From Tupaia tana (Eukaryota > Chordata > Mammalia > Scandentia > Tupaiidae), in NCBI GenBank assembly GCA_026018925.1, contig JAKSZU010000050.1:372001-436000 (forward strand): 64,000 nt of DNA, read 5' to 3'. A program made the translations under genes and the position numbers. The number at the start of each line of letters is the position of its first letter. Within the stretch, counting starts at the first letter, position 1. Shown here one piece after another: positions 34,751-47,270 of this stretch. Below the pieces are notes generated by a model. That model did not search any database, was not told where the DNA came from, and saw only the letters and a list, made by a program, of their open reading frames with translations.

Positions 34751-37600
34751 GAGGGAGTAAGTTTAGGTCTACTGTTTGTTTTCGGTTCAGTGTTGCGGTT
34801 GGAATTAGCGTGAGGGTCAGTTTAGGGTTGGGGTTGAGCTTAAGGTGTCCGCATAGGGTTAGGGTTAGGTCTATGATTTCATTTAGGCTTCAGGTTAGGT
34901 TAGGATTGAACTTAGTTTGAGGGAGTAAGTTTAGGGCTAATGTTAGTTTTCGGTACAGTGTTACCGTTAGAGATAGCGTCAGGGTCAGGTTAGGGTTGCG
35001 GATGACCTTAAGGTGTCTGCCTAGGGTTAGGGTTACGTCGATGGTTTGAGTTAGGCTTCAGGTTAGGTTAGGTTTGAACTTAGTTTGAGGGAGTAAGTTT
35101 AGGGCTACTGTTAGTTTCGGTTCAGAGTTACGGTTGGAGATAGCGTCAGGGTCAGGGTAGGGTTGCGGTTGAGCTTCAGGTGTACGCCTAGGGTTAGGGT
35201 TAGGTCTGTTGTTTGAGTTAGGCTTCAGGTTAGGTTAGGTTTGAACTTAGTTTGAGGGAGTAAGTTTAGGGCTATTGTTAGTTTTTGGTTCAGTGTTACG
35301 GTTGGAGATAGCGTCAGGGTCAGGTTAGGGTTTTGGTTGAGCTTCAGGTGTCCGCCTAGGGTTAGGGTTAGGTCTATGGTTAGAGTTAGGCTTCAGGTTA
35401 GGTTAGGTTTGAACTTAGTTTGAGGGAGTAAGTTTAGGGCTACTGTTAGTTTTCGGTTCAGTGTTTCGGTTGGAGTTAGCGTGAGGGTCAGGTTAGGGTA
35501 GGGGTTGAGCTTAAGGTGTCAACCTAGGGTTAGGGTTAGGTGTATGATTTGATTAAGGCTTCAGGTTAGGTTAGGTTTGAACTTAGTTTGAGGGAGTAAG
35601 TTTAGGGCTACTGTTAGTTTTCGGGTAACTGTTATGGTTGGAATTAGCGTCAGGGCCAGGTTCAGTTTGGGGTTGACCTTAAGGTGTCCGCCTAGGGTTA
35701 AGGTTAGGTCTATGGTTTGAGTTAGGCTTCAGGTTAGGTTAGGTTTGAACTTAGTTTGAGGGAGTAAGTTTAGGGCGAGTGTTAGTTTTCGGTTCAGTGT
35801 TATGTTTGGAGATAGCGTCAGGTTCAGGTTAGGGTTGGGGTTGAGCTTCAAGTGTCCGCCTAGGGTTAGGGTTAGGTCTATGGTTTGAGTAAGGCTTCAG
35901 GTTAGGTTAGGTTTGAATTTAGTTTGAGGGAGTAAGTTTAGGGCTACTGTTATTTTTCGGTTCAGTGTTATGGTTGGAGATAGCGTCAGGGTCAGGTTAG
36001 GGTTGGGGTTGAGCTTAAGGTGTCCGCCTAGGGTTAGGGTTAGGTTTATTGTTTGAGTTAGGCTTCAGGTTAGTTTAGGTTTGAACGTAGTTTGAGGGAG
36101 TAAGTTTAGGGCTATTGTTAGTTTTCGGTTCAGTGTTACGGTTGGAGATAGCGTCAGGGTCAGGTTAGGTTTGGGGTTGAGCTTCAGGTGTCGGGCCAGG
36201 GTTAGGGTTAGGTCTATGGTTTGAGTGAGCCTTCAGGTTAGGTTAGGATTGAAATTAGTTTGAGGGAGTAAGTTTAGGGCTAATGTTAGTTTTCGGTTCA
36301 CTGTTACGGTTGGAGTTAGCGTGAGGGTCAGGTTAGGGTAGGGGTTGACCTTAAGTTGTCCGCCTAGGGTTAGGGTTAGGTGTATGGTTTGATTTAGGCT
36401 TCAGGTTAGGTTAGGTTTCAACTTAGTTTGAGGGAGTAAATTTAGGGCTACTGTTAATTTTCTGGTAACTGTTACGGTTGGAGTTAGCGTCAGGGCCAGG
36501 TTACGGTTGGGGTTGAGCTTAAGGTGTCCGCAGAGTGTTAGGGTTAGGTCTATGGTTTGAGTGAGGCTTCAGGTTAGGTTAGGTTTGAACTTAATTTGAC
36601 GGAGTCTGTTTAGGGCTACTGTTAGTTTTCGGTTAACTGTTACGGTTGGAGTAAGCGTCAGGGTCAGGTTAGGTTTGGGGTTGAGCTTAAGGTGTCCGCC
36701 TAGGGTTAGGGTTAGGTCTATGGTTTGAGTTAGGCTTCAGGTTAGGTTAAGTTTGAACTTAGTTTGAGGGAGTAAGTTTAGGGCTACTGTTAGTTTTCGA
36801 TTAACAGTTATGGTTGGAGTAAGCGTCAGGGTCAGGTTAGGTTTGGGGTTGAGCTTAAGGTTTCCGCCTAGGGTTAGTGTTAGGTGTATGGTTTGATTTA
36901 GTCTTCAGGTTAGGTTAGGTTTGAACTTAGTTTGAGGGAGTAAGTTTAAGGCTACCGTTACTTTTCGTTTAACTGTTAGTGTTGGAGTAAGCGTCAGGGT
37001 CAGGTTAGGGTGGGGGTTAAGCATAAGGTGTCCGCCAAGGGTTAGGGTTCGGTCTATGTTTTCATTTAGGCTTCAGGTTAGGTTAGGATTAAACTTAGTT
37101 TGAGGGAGTAAGGTTAGGGCTACTGTTAGTTTTCGGTTCAGTGTTACGTTTGGATTTAGCCTCATGGTCAGGTTAGGGTTGGGGTTAAGCTTAAGGTGTC
37201 CGCCTAGGGTTAGGGTTAGGTGTATGATTTGATTAAGGCTTCAGGTTAGGTTAGGTTTGAACTTAGTTTGAGGGAGTAAGTTTAGGGCTACTGTTAGTTT
37301 TCGGGTAACTGTTATGGTTGGAGTTAGCGTCAGGGCCAGGTTCAGTTTGGGGTTGACCTTAAGGTGTACGCCTAGGGTTAGGGTTAGGTCTATGGGTTCA
37401 GTTAGGCTTCAGGTTAGGTTAGGTTTGAACTTAGTTTGATGGAGTAAGTTTAGGGTTACTGTTAGTTTTCGGTTCAGTGTTACGGTTGGAGTTAGCGTGA
37501 GGGTCAGGTTAGGGTTGGGGTTGAGCTTAAGGTGTCCGCCTAGGGTTAGGGTTAGGTGTATGGTTTGATTTAGGCTTCAGGTTAGGTTAAGTTTGAACTT
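34751..37600 (+). repeat. Ordinary satellite monomers
   Basis: About 17 monomers with no clean higher-order period that I could establish. Types alternate between those with GGAGATAGCGTCAGGGTC and GAGCTTCAGG and those with GGAGTTAGCGTGAGGGTC and GAGCTTAAGG. A second undeleted relative of the GGATTAAACTTAG marker monomer lies near 37086. No gene, transposon or non-satellite sequence is seen. Confidence 0.85.
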
Positions 37601-40600
37601 AGTTTGAGGGGGTAAGTTTAAGGCTACTGTTAGTTTTCGGTTCAGTGTTACGGTTGGAGTTAGCGTGAGGGTCAGGTTAGGGTAGGGGTTGAGCTTCAGC
37701 TGTCCGCCTAGGGTTAGGGTTAGGTGTATGGTTTGATTTAGGCTTCAGGTTAGGTTAGGTTTGAACTTAGTTTGAGGGAGTAAGTTTAGGGCTACTGTTA
37801 GTTTTCGGGTAACTGTTATGGTGGGAGTTAGCGTCAGGGCCACTTTAGGTTTGGGGTTGAGCTTAAGGTGTCCGCCTAGGGTTAGGGTTTGTTGTATCGT
37901 TTGATTTAGGCTTCAGGTTAGGTTAGGTTTGAAGTTAGTTTGAGGGAGTAAGTTTAGGGCTACTGTTAGTTTCGGTTTAGTGTTACAGTTGGAGTAAGCG
38001 TCAGGGTCAGGTTATGGTGGGGGTTAAGCATTAGGTGTCCGCCTAGTGTTAGGGTTAGGTCTATGATTTGATTTAGGCTTCAGGTTAGGTTAGCTTTGAA
38101 CTTAGTTTGAGGGCGTCAGTTTAGGGCTACTATTAGTTTTCGGTTAACTGTTACGGTTGGAGTAAGCGTCAGGGTCAGGTTAGGTTTGGGGTTGAGCTTA
38201 AGGTGTCCGCCTAGGGTTAGGGTTAGGTCTATGGTTTGATTTAGGCTTCAGGTTAGGTTAGGTTTGAACTTAGTTTGAGGGAGTAAGTTTAGGGCTATTG
38301 TTTGTTTTCGGTTCAGTGTTACGGTTGAAGTTACCGTGAGGGTCAGGTCAGGGTTGGGGTTGTGCTTATGGTGTCCGACTAGGGTTAGGGTTAGGTGTAG
38401 GGTTTGATTTAGGCTTCAGGTTACGTTAGGTTTGAACTTAGTTTGAGTGAATAAGTTTAGGGCTACTGTTTTTTTTCGGGTAACTGTTACGGTTGGAGTT
38501 AGCGTCAGGTCCAGGTTAGGGTTGGGGTTGAGCTAATGGTGTCCGCCCAGGGTTAGGGTTAGGTGTTTGGTTTGATTTACGTTCAGGTTAGGTTAGGTTT
38601 GAAGTTAGTTTGAGGGAGTAAGTTTAGGGCTACTGTTAGTTTTCGGATAACTGTTACGGTTGGAGTAAGCGTCAGGGTCAGGTTAGGGTGGGGTTTAAGC
38701 ATAAGGTGTCCGCCTATGGTTAGGGTTAGGTCTATTGTTTGAGATAGGCTTCAGGTTAGGTTAAGTTTGAACTTAGTTTGAGGGAGTAAGTTTAGGGCTA
38801 CTGTTAGTTTTCGGATAACTGTTACGGTTGGAGATAGCGTCAGGGTCATGTTAGGGTTGGGGTTGAGCTTCAGGTGTCCGTCTAGGGTTAGGGTTAGGTC
38901 TATGGTTTGAGTTAGGATTCAGGTTAGGTTAGGTTTGAACTTAGTTTGAGGGAGTAAGTTTAGGGCTACTGTTAGTTTTCGGTTCAGTGTTACGGTTGGA
39001 GATAGCGTCAGGGTCAGGTTAAGGTTGGGGTTGAGCTTCAGGTGTCCACCTAGGGTTAGGGTTTGGTCTATGGTTTGAGTAAGACTTCAGGTTAGGTTAG
39101 GTGTGAACTTAGTTTGAGGGAGTAAGTTTAGGGCTACTGTTAGTTTTCGGTTCAGTGTTACGGTTGGAGTTAGCGTGAGGGTCAGGATAGGGTTGGGGTT
39201 GAGCTTAAGGTGTCCACCTAGGGTTAGGGTTAGGTCTCTGGTTTGAGTTAGGCTTCAGGTTAGGTTAGGTTTGAACTTAGATTGAGGGAGTAAGTTTAGG
39301 GCTACTGTTATTTTTCGGTTCAGTGTTACGGTTGGAGTTAGCGTGAGGGTCAGGATAGGGTTGGGGTTGAGCTTAAGGTGTCCGCCTAGGGTTAGGGTTA
39401 GGTCTTTGGTTTGAGTTAGGCTTCAGGTTAGGTTAGGTTTCAACTTAGTTTGAGGGAGTAAGTTTAGGGCTACTGTTAGTTTTCGGGTAACTGTTATGTT
39501 TGGAGATAGCGTCAGGGCCAGGTTAGGGTTGGGTTTGAGCTTAAGGTGTCGGCCTAGGGTTAGGGTTAGGTCTATAGTTTGAGTTAGGCTTTAGGTTAGT
39601 TTACGTTTGAACTTAGTTTGAGGGAGTAAGTTTAGGGCTATTGTTAGTTTTCGGTTCAGTGTTACGGTTGGAGATAGCGTCAGGGTCAGGTTAGGTTTGG
39701 GGTTGAGCTTCAGGTGTCCGGCCAGGGTTAGGGTTAGGTCTATGTTTTGAGTTAGGCTTCAGGTTAGGTTAGGTTTGAACTTAGTTTGAGGGAGTAAGTT
39801 TAGGGATACTGTTAGTTTTCGGGTAACTGTTATGGTGCGAGTTAGCGTCAGGGCCACTTTAGGGTTGGGGTTGAGCTTAAGGTGTCCGCCTAGGGTTAGG
39901 GTTAGGTGTATCGTTTGTTTTAGGCTTCAGGTTAGGTTAGGTTTGAAGTTAGTTTGAGGGAGTAAGTTTAGGGCTACTGTTAGTTTTCGGTTAACTGTTA
40001 CAGTTGGAGTAAGCGTCAGGGTCAGGTTATGGTGGGGGTTAAGCATAAGTTGTCCGCCTAGGGTTAGGGTTAGGTCTATGATTTGATTTAGGCTTCAGGT
40101 TAGGTTAGGTTTGAACTTAGTTTGAGGGAGTCAGTTTAGGGCTACTGTTAGTTTTCGGTTAACTGTTACGGTTGGAGTAAGCGTCAGGGTCAGGTTAGGT
40201 TTGGGGTTGAGCTTAAGGTGTCCGCCTAGGGTTAGGGTTAGGTCTATGGTTTGAGTTAGGCTTCAGGTTAGGTTAGGTTTGAACTTAGTTTGAGGGAGTA
40301 AGTTTAGGGCTACTGTTAGTTTTCGGGTAACTGTTATGGTTGGAGTTAGCGTCAGGGCCAGATTCAGGTTGGGGTTGACCTTAAGGTGTCCGCCTAGGGT
40401 TAAGGTTAGGTCTATGGTTTGAGTTAGGCTTCAGGTTAGGTTAGGTTTGAACTTAGTTTGAGGGAGTCAGTTTAGGGCTACTGTTAGTTTTCAGTTAACT
40501 GTTATGGTTGGAGTAAGCGTCAGGGTCAGGTTAGGTTTTGGGTTGAGCTTAAGGTGTCCGCCGAGGGTTAGGGTTAGGTCTATGGGTTCAGTTAGTCTTC

Positions 40601-43500
40601 AGGTTAGGTTAGGTTTGAACTTAGTTTGAGGGAGTAAGTTTAGGGCTATTGTTAGTTTTCGGTTCAGTGTTACTGTTGGAGATTGCGTCACGGTCAGGTT
40701 AGGGTTGGGGTTGAGCTTCAAGTGTTCGCCTAGGGTTAGGGTTAGGTCTATGGTTTGAGTTAGGCTTCAGGTTATGTTAGGTTTGAACTTAGTTTGATGG
40801 AGTAAGTTTAGGGTTACTGTTAGTTTTCGGTTCAGTGTTACGGTTGGAGTTAGCGTGAGGGTCAGGTTAGGGTAGGGGTTGAGCTTCAGCTGTCCGCCTA
40901 AGGTTAGGGTTAGGTGTATGGTTTGATTTACGCTTCAGGTTAGGTTAGGTTTGAACTTAATTTGAGGGAGTAACTTTAGGGCTACTGTTAGTTTTCGGGT
41001 AACTGTTATGGTGGGAGTTAGCGTCAGGGCCACTTTAGGTTTGGGGTTGAGCTTAAGGTATCCGCCTAGGGTTAGGGTTACGTGTATCGTTTGATTTAGG
41101 CTTCACGTTAGGTTATGTTTGAAGTTAGTTTGAGGGAGTAAGTTTAGGGCTACTGTTAGTTTCGGTTAAGTGTTACAGTTGGAGTAAGCGTCAGGGTCAG
41201 GTTATGGTGGGGGTTAAGCATTAGGTGTCCGCCTAGTGTTAGGGTTAGGTCTATGATTTTATTTAGGCTTCAGGTTAGGTTAGGTTTGAACTTAGTTTGA
41301 GGGAGTCAGTTTAGGGCTACTGTTAGTTTTCGGTTAACTGTTATGGTTGGAGTAAGCGTCAGGGTCAGGTTAGGTTTGGGATTGAGTTTAAGGTGTCCGC
41401 CTAGGGTTAGGGTTAGGTCTATGGTTTGAGTTAGGCTTCAGGTTAGGTTAGGTTTGAACTTAGTTTGAGGGAGTAAGTTTAGGGCTACTGTTAGTTTTCG
41501 GGTAACTGTTATGGTTGGAGTTAGCGTCAGAGCCAGGTTCAGGTTGGGGTTGACCTTAAGGTGTCCGCCTAAGGTTAGGGTTAGGTCTATGGTTTGAGTT
41601 AGGCTTCAGGTTAGGTTAGGTTTGAACTTAGTTTGAGGGAGTCAGTTTAGGGCTACTGTTAGTTTTCAGTTAACTGTTACGGTTGGAGTAAGCGTCAGGG
41701 TCAGGTCAGGTTTTGGGTTGAGCTTAAGGTGTCCACCGAGGGTTAGGGTTAGGTCTATGGTTTGAGTTAGGCTTCAGGTTAGGTTAGGTTTGAACTTAGT
41801 TTGAGGGAGTCAGTTTAGGGCTACTGTTAGTTTTCGGGTAACTGTTATGGTTGGAGTTAGCGTCAGGGCCAGGTTCAGGTTTGGGTTGACCTTAAGGTGT
41901 CCGCCTAGGGTTAGGGTTAGGTCTATGGGTTCAGTTAGGCTTCACGTTAGGTTAGGTTTGAAGTTAGTTTGAGGGAGTAAGTTTAGGGCTACTGTTAGTT
42001 TCGGTTAAGTGTTACAGTTGGAGTAAGCGTCAGGGTCAGGTTATGGTGGGGGTTAAGCATTAGGTGTCCGCCTAGTGTTAGGGTTAGGTCTATGATTTGA
42101 TTTAGGCTTCAGGTTAGGTTAGCTTTGAACTTAGTTTGAGGGCGTCAGTTTAGGGCTACTATTAGTTTTCGGTTAACTGTTACGGTTGGAGTAAGCGTCA
42201 GGGTCAGGTTAGGTTTGGGGTTGAGCTTAAGGTGTCCGCCTAGGGTTAGGGTTATGTCTATGGTTTGATTTATGCTTCAGGTTAGGTTAGGTTTGAACTT
42301 AGTTTGAGGGAGTAAGTTTAGGGCTATTGTTTGTTTTCGGTTCAGTGTTACGGTTGAAGTTACCGTGAGGGTCAGGTCAGGGTTGGGGTTGTGCTTATGG
42401 TGTCCGCCTAGGGTTAGGGTTAGGTGTAGGGTTTGATTTAGGCTTCAGGTTAGGTTAGGTTTGAACTTAGTTTGAGGGAATAAGTTTAGGGCTACTGTTT
42501 TTTTTCGGGTAACTGTTACGGTTGGAGTTAGCGTCAGGTCCAGGTTAGGGTTGGGGTTGAGCTAATGGTGTCCGCCCAGGGTTAGGGTTAGGTGTTTGGT
42601 TTGATTTACGTTCAGGTTAGGTTAGGTTTGAAGTTAGTTTGAGGGAGTAAGTTTAGGGCTACTGTTAGTTTTCGGATAACTGTTACGGTTGGAGTAAGCG
42701 TCAGGGTCAGGTTAGGGTGGGGTTTAAGCATAAGGTGTCCGCCTGTGGTTAGGGTTAGGTCTATTGTTTGAGTTAGGCTTCAGGTTAGGTTAGGTTTGAA
42801 CTTAGTTTGAGGGAGTAAGTTTAGGGCTACTGTTAGTTTTCGGATAACTGTTACGGTTGGAGATAGCGTCAGGGTCAGGTTAGGGTTGGGGTTGAGCTTC
42901 AGGTGTCCGCCTAGGGTTAGGGTTAGGTCTATGGTTTGAGTTAGGCTTCAGGTTAGGTTAGGATTGAACTTAGTTTGAGGGAGTAGTTTAGGGCTACTGT
43001 TAGTTTTCGGTTCAGTGTTACGGTTGGAGATAGCGTCAGGGTCAGGTTAGGGTTGGGGTTGAGCTTCAGGTGTCCACCTAGGGTTAGGGTTTGGTCTATG
43101 GTTTGAGTTAGGCTTCAGGTTAGGTTAGGTTTGAACTTAGTTTGAGGGAGTAAGTTTAGGGCTACTGTTAGTTTTCGGTTCAGTGTTACGGTTGGAGTTA
43201 GCGTGAGGGTCAGGATAGGGTTGGGGTTGAGCTTAAGGTGTACACCTAGGGTTAGGGTTAGGTCTCTGGTTTGAGTTAGGCTTCAGGTTAGGTTAGGTTT
43301 GAACTTAGATTGAGGGAGTAAGTTTAGGGCTACTGTTATTTTTCGGTTCAGTGTTACGGTTGGAGTTAGCGTGAGGGTCAGGATAGGGTTGGGGTTGAGC
43401 TTAAGGTGTTCGCCTAGGGTTAGGGTTAGGTCTATGGTTTGAGTTAGGCTTCAGGTTAGGTTAGGTTTCAACTTAGTTTGAGGGAGTAAGTTTAGGGCTA
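37601..43500 (+). repeat. Cassette region with 19- and 24-monomer spacings
   Basis: The cassette beginning CAGCTGTCCGCC is at 37700 and 40890 (3,190 bp, 19 monomers minus 2) and also at 26281 and 31318. The longer stretch 37.9-39.4 kb matches 41.9-43.4 kb with an offset of 4,029 bp at 38041, falling to 4,028 bp at 39233 after a 1-bp deletion in GAGTAGTTTAG near 42983. After that the offset drops by one monomer (3,860 bp at 39906). A further private mark is the 1-bp-short GTTAGTTTCGGTT, seen in each CAGCTG cassette. Confidence 0.82.
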
Positions 43501-46500
43501 CTCTTAGTTTTCGGGTAACTCTTATGGTTGGAGTTAGCGTCAGGTCCAGGTTAGCGTTGGGGTTGAGCTTCAGGTGTCCGCCTAGGGTTAGGGTTAGGTC
43601 TATGGTTTGAGTTAGGCTTCAGGTTAGGTTAGGTTTGAACTTAGTTTGAGGGAGTAAGTTTAGGGCTATTGTTAGTTTTCGGGTAACTGTTATGGTGGGA
43701 GTTAGCGTCAGGGCCACTTTAGTGTTGGGGTTGAGCTTAAGGTGTCCGCCTAGGGTTAGGGTTAGGTGTATCGTTTGTTTTAGGATTCAGGTTAGGTTAG
43801 GTTTGAAGTTAGTTTGAGGGAGTAAGTTTAGGGCTACTGTTAGTTTTCGGTTAACTGTTACAGTTGGAGTAAGCGTCAGGGTCAGGTTATGGTGGGGGTT
43901 AAGCATAAGTTGTCCGCCTAGGGTTAGGGTTAGGTCTATTGTTTGAGTTAGGCTTCAGGTTAGGTTAGGTTTGAACTTAGTTTGAAGGAGTCAGTTTAGG
44001 GCTACTGTATTTTTTCGGTTAACTGTTACGGTTGGAGTAAGCGTCAGGGTCAGGTTAGATTTGGGGTTGAGCTTAAGGTGTCCGCCTAGGGTTAGGGTTA
44101 GGTTTATGGTTTGAGTTAGGCTTCAGGTTAGGTTAGGTTTGAACTTAGTTTGAGGGAGTAAGTTTAGGGCTACTGCTTGTTTTCGGTTCAGTGTTACGGT
44201 TGAAGTTAGCGTGAGGGTCAGGTCAGGGTTGGGGTTTAGCTTAAGGTGTACGCCTAGGGTTACGGTAAGGTGTATGGTTTGATTTAGGCTTCAGGTTAGG
44301 TTACTTTGAACTTAGTTTGAGGGAGTAAGTTTAGGGCTACTGTTTGTTTTCGGGTAACTGTTACGGTTGTAGTTAGCGTCAGGTCCAGTTAGGGTTGGGG
44401 TTGAGCTAATGGTGTCCGCCTAGGGTTAGGGTTATGTGTTTGGTTTGATTTCGGCTTCAGGTTAGGTTAGGTTTGATGTTATTTTGAGGGATTAAGTTTA
44501 GGGCTACTGTTAGTTTTCGGTTAACTGTTGCAGTTGGAGTAAGCGTCAGGGTTAGGTTAGGGTGGGGGTTAAGCATAAGGTGTCCGCCTAGGGTTAGGGT
44601 TAGGTCTATTGTTTGAGTTAGGCTTCAGGTTAGGTTAGGTTTGAACTTAGTTTGAGGGAGTAAGTTTAGGGCTACTGTTCGTTTTCGGTTCAGTGTTACG
44701 GTAGGAGATAGCGTCAGGGCCACTTTAGGGTTGGGGTTGAGCTTAAGGTGTCCGCCTAGGTTTAGGGTTAGTTGTATGGTTTGATTTAGGCTTCAGGTTA
44801 GGTTAGGTTTGAACTTAGTTTGAGGGAGTAAGTTTAGTTCGACTGTTAGTTTTCGGGTAACTGTTACAGTTGGTGTAAGAGTCAGGGTCAGGTTATGGTG
44901 GGGGTTAAGCTTAAGGTGTCCGCCTAGGGTTAGGGTTAGGTCTATGATTTGATTTAGGCTTCAGGTTAGGTTAGGTTTGAACTTAGTTTGAGGGAGTCAG
45001 TTTAGGGCTACTGTTAGTTTTCGGTTAACTGTTACGGTTGGAGTAAGCGTCAGGGTCAGGTTAGGTTTGGGGTTGAGCTTAAGGTGTCCGCCTAGGGTTA
45101 GGGTTAGATCTATGGTTTGAGTTAGGCTTCAGGTTAGGTTAGGTTTGAACTTAGTTTGAGGGAGTAAGTTTAGGGCTACTGTTTGTTTTCGGTTCAGTGT
45201 TACGGTTGAAGTTAGCGTGAGGGTCAGGTCAGGGTTGGGGTTGAGCTTAAGGTGTCCGCCTAGGGTTACGGTTAGGTGTATGGTTTGATTTAGGCTTCAG
45301 GTTAGGTTAGGTTTGAACTTAGTTTGAGGGAGTAAGTTTAGGGCTACTGTTTGTTTTCGGGTAACTGTTATGGTTGTAGTTAGCGTCAGGTCCAGGTTAG
45401 GGTTGGGGTTGAGCTAATGGTGTCCGCCTAGGGTTATGGTTATGTGTTTGGTTTGATTTAGGCTTCAGGTTAGGTTAGGTTTGATGTTATTTTGAGGGAG
45501 TAAGTTTAGGGCTACTGTTAGTTTTCGGTTAACTGTTGCAGTTGGAGTAAGCGTCAGGGTTAGGTTAGGGTGGGGGTTAAGCATAAGGTGTCCGCCTAGG
45601 GTTAGGGTTAGGTCTATTGTTTGAGTTAGGCTTCAGGTTAGGTTAGGTTTGAACTTAGTTTGAGGGAGTAAGTTTAGGGCTACTGTTAGTTTTCGGTTCA
45701 GTGTTTCTGTTGGAGTTAGCGAGAGGGTCACGTTAGGGTAGGGTTTGAGCTTAAGGTGTCCGCCTAGGGTTAGGGTTAGGTGTATGATTTGATTTAGGCT
45801 TCAGGTTAGGTTAGGTTTGAACTTAGTTTGAGGGAGTAAGTTTAGGGCTACTGTTAGTTTTCGGGTAACTGTTATGGTTGTAGTTAGCGTCAGGGCCAGG
45901 TTCAAGTTGGGGTTGACCTTAAGGTGTCCCCTTTGGTTAGGGTTAGGTCTATGGTTTGAGTTAGGCTTCAGGTTAGGTTAGGTTTGAACTTAGTTTGAGG
46001 GAGTAAGTTTAGGGCTACTGTTAGTTTTCGGTTCAGTGTTATGGTTGGAGATAGCGTCAGGGTCAGGTTAGGGTTGGGGTTGAGCTTCAAGTGTCCGCCT
46101 AGGGTTAGGGTTAGTTGTGTATGGTTTGATTTAGGCTTCAGGTTATGTTAGGTTTGAAGTTAGTTTGAGGGAGTAAGTTTAGGGCTACTCTTAGTTTTCG
46201 GTTAACTGTTTCAGTTGGAGTAAGCTTCAGGGTCAGGTTATGGTGGGGGTTAAGCATAAGGTGTCCACCTGCGTTAGGGTTAGGTCTATGATTTGATTTA
46301 GGCTTCAGGTTATGTTAGGTTTGAACTTAGTTTGAGGGAGTCAGTTTAGGGCTACTGTTAGTTTTCGGTTCAGTGTTACTGTTGGAGATAGCGTCAGGGT
46401 CAGGTTAGGGTTGTGGTTGAGCTTCAAGTGTTCGCCTAGGGTTAGGGTTAGGTCTATGGTTTGAGTTAGGCTTCAGGTTAGGTTAGGTTTGAACTTAGTT

Positions 46501-47270
46501 TGAGGGAGTAAGTTTAGGGCTACTGTTTGTTTTCGGTTCAGTGTTATGTTTGGAGATAGCGTCAGGGTCAGGTTAGGGTTGGGGTTGAGCTTCAAGTGTC
46601 CGCCTAGGGTTAGGGTTAGGTCTATGGTTTGAGTTAGGCTTCAGGTTAGGTTAGGTTTGAACTTAGTTTGAGGGAGTAAGTTTAGGGTTACTGTTAGTTT
46701 TCGGTTCAGTGTTACGGTTGGAGTTAGCGTGAGGGTCAGGTTAGGGTTGGGGTTGAGCTTAAGGTGTCCGCCTAGGGTTAGGGTTAGGTGTATGGTTTGA
46801 TTTAGGCTTCAGGTTAGGTTAGGTTTGAACTTAGTTTGAGGGAGTAAGTTTAGGGCTACTGTTTGTTTTCGGTTCAGTGTTACTGTTGGAGATAGCGTCA
46901 GGGTCAGGTTAGGGTTGGGGTTGTGCTTCCGGTGTCCGCCTAGGGTTACGGTTAGGTCTATGGTTTGAGTTAGGCTTCAGGTTAGGTTAGCTTTGAAATA
47001 AGTTTGAGGGAGTAATTTTAGGGCTACTGTTAGTTTTCGGTTCAGTGTTACTGTTGGAGTTAGCGTGAGGGTCAGGTTAGGGTTGGGGTTGAGCTTAAGG
47101 TGTCCGCCTAGGGTTAGGGTTAGGTGTATGGTTTGATTTAGGCTTCAGGTTAGGTTAGGTTTGAAGTTAGTTTGAGGGAGTAAGTTTAGGGCTACTCTTA
47201 GTTTTCGGTTAACTGTTTCAGTTGGAGTAAGCGTCAGGGTCAGGTTATGGTGGGGGTTAAGCATAAGGTG
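43501..47270 (+). repeat. Satellite with a 6-monomer duplication and degenerate monomers
   Basis: About 44.1-44.7 kb matches about 45.1-45.7 kb. The offset is 1,006 bp at the start and 1,008 bp (6 monomers) at GATGTTATTTTGAGGG (44475 and 45483). The two-base shift comes from two single-base losses in the first copy, near 44303 and 44386. Unusual copies here are a degraded core GTGTCCCCTTTGG near 45927 and a 2-bp TG gain, TTAGTTGTGTATGG, near 46110. The first 1-bp-short CCTGCGTTAGGG core appears at 46268. Confidence 0.8.
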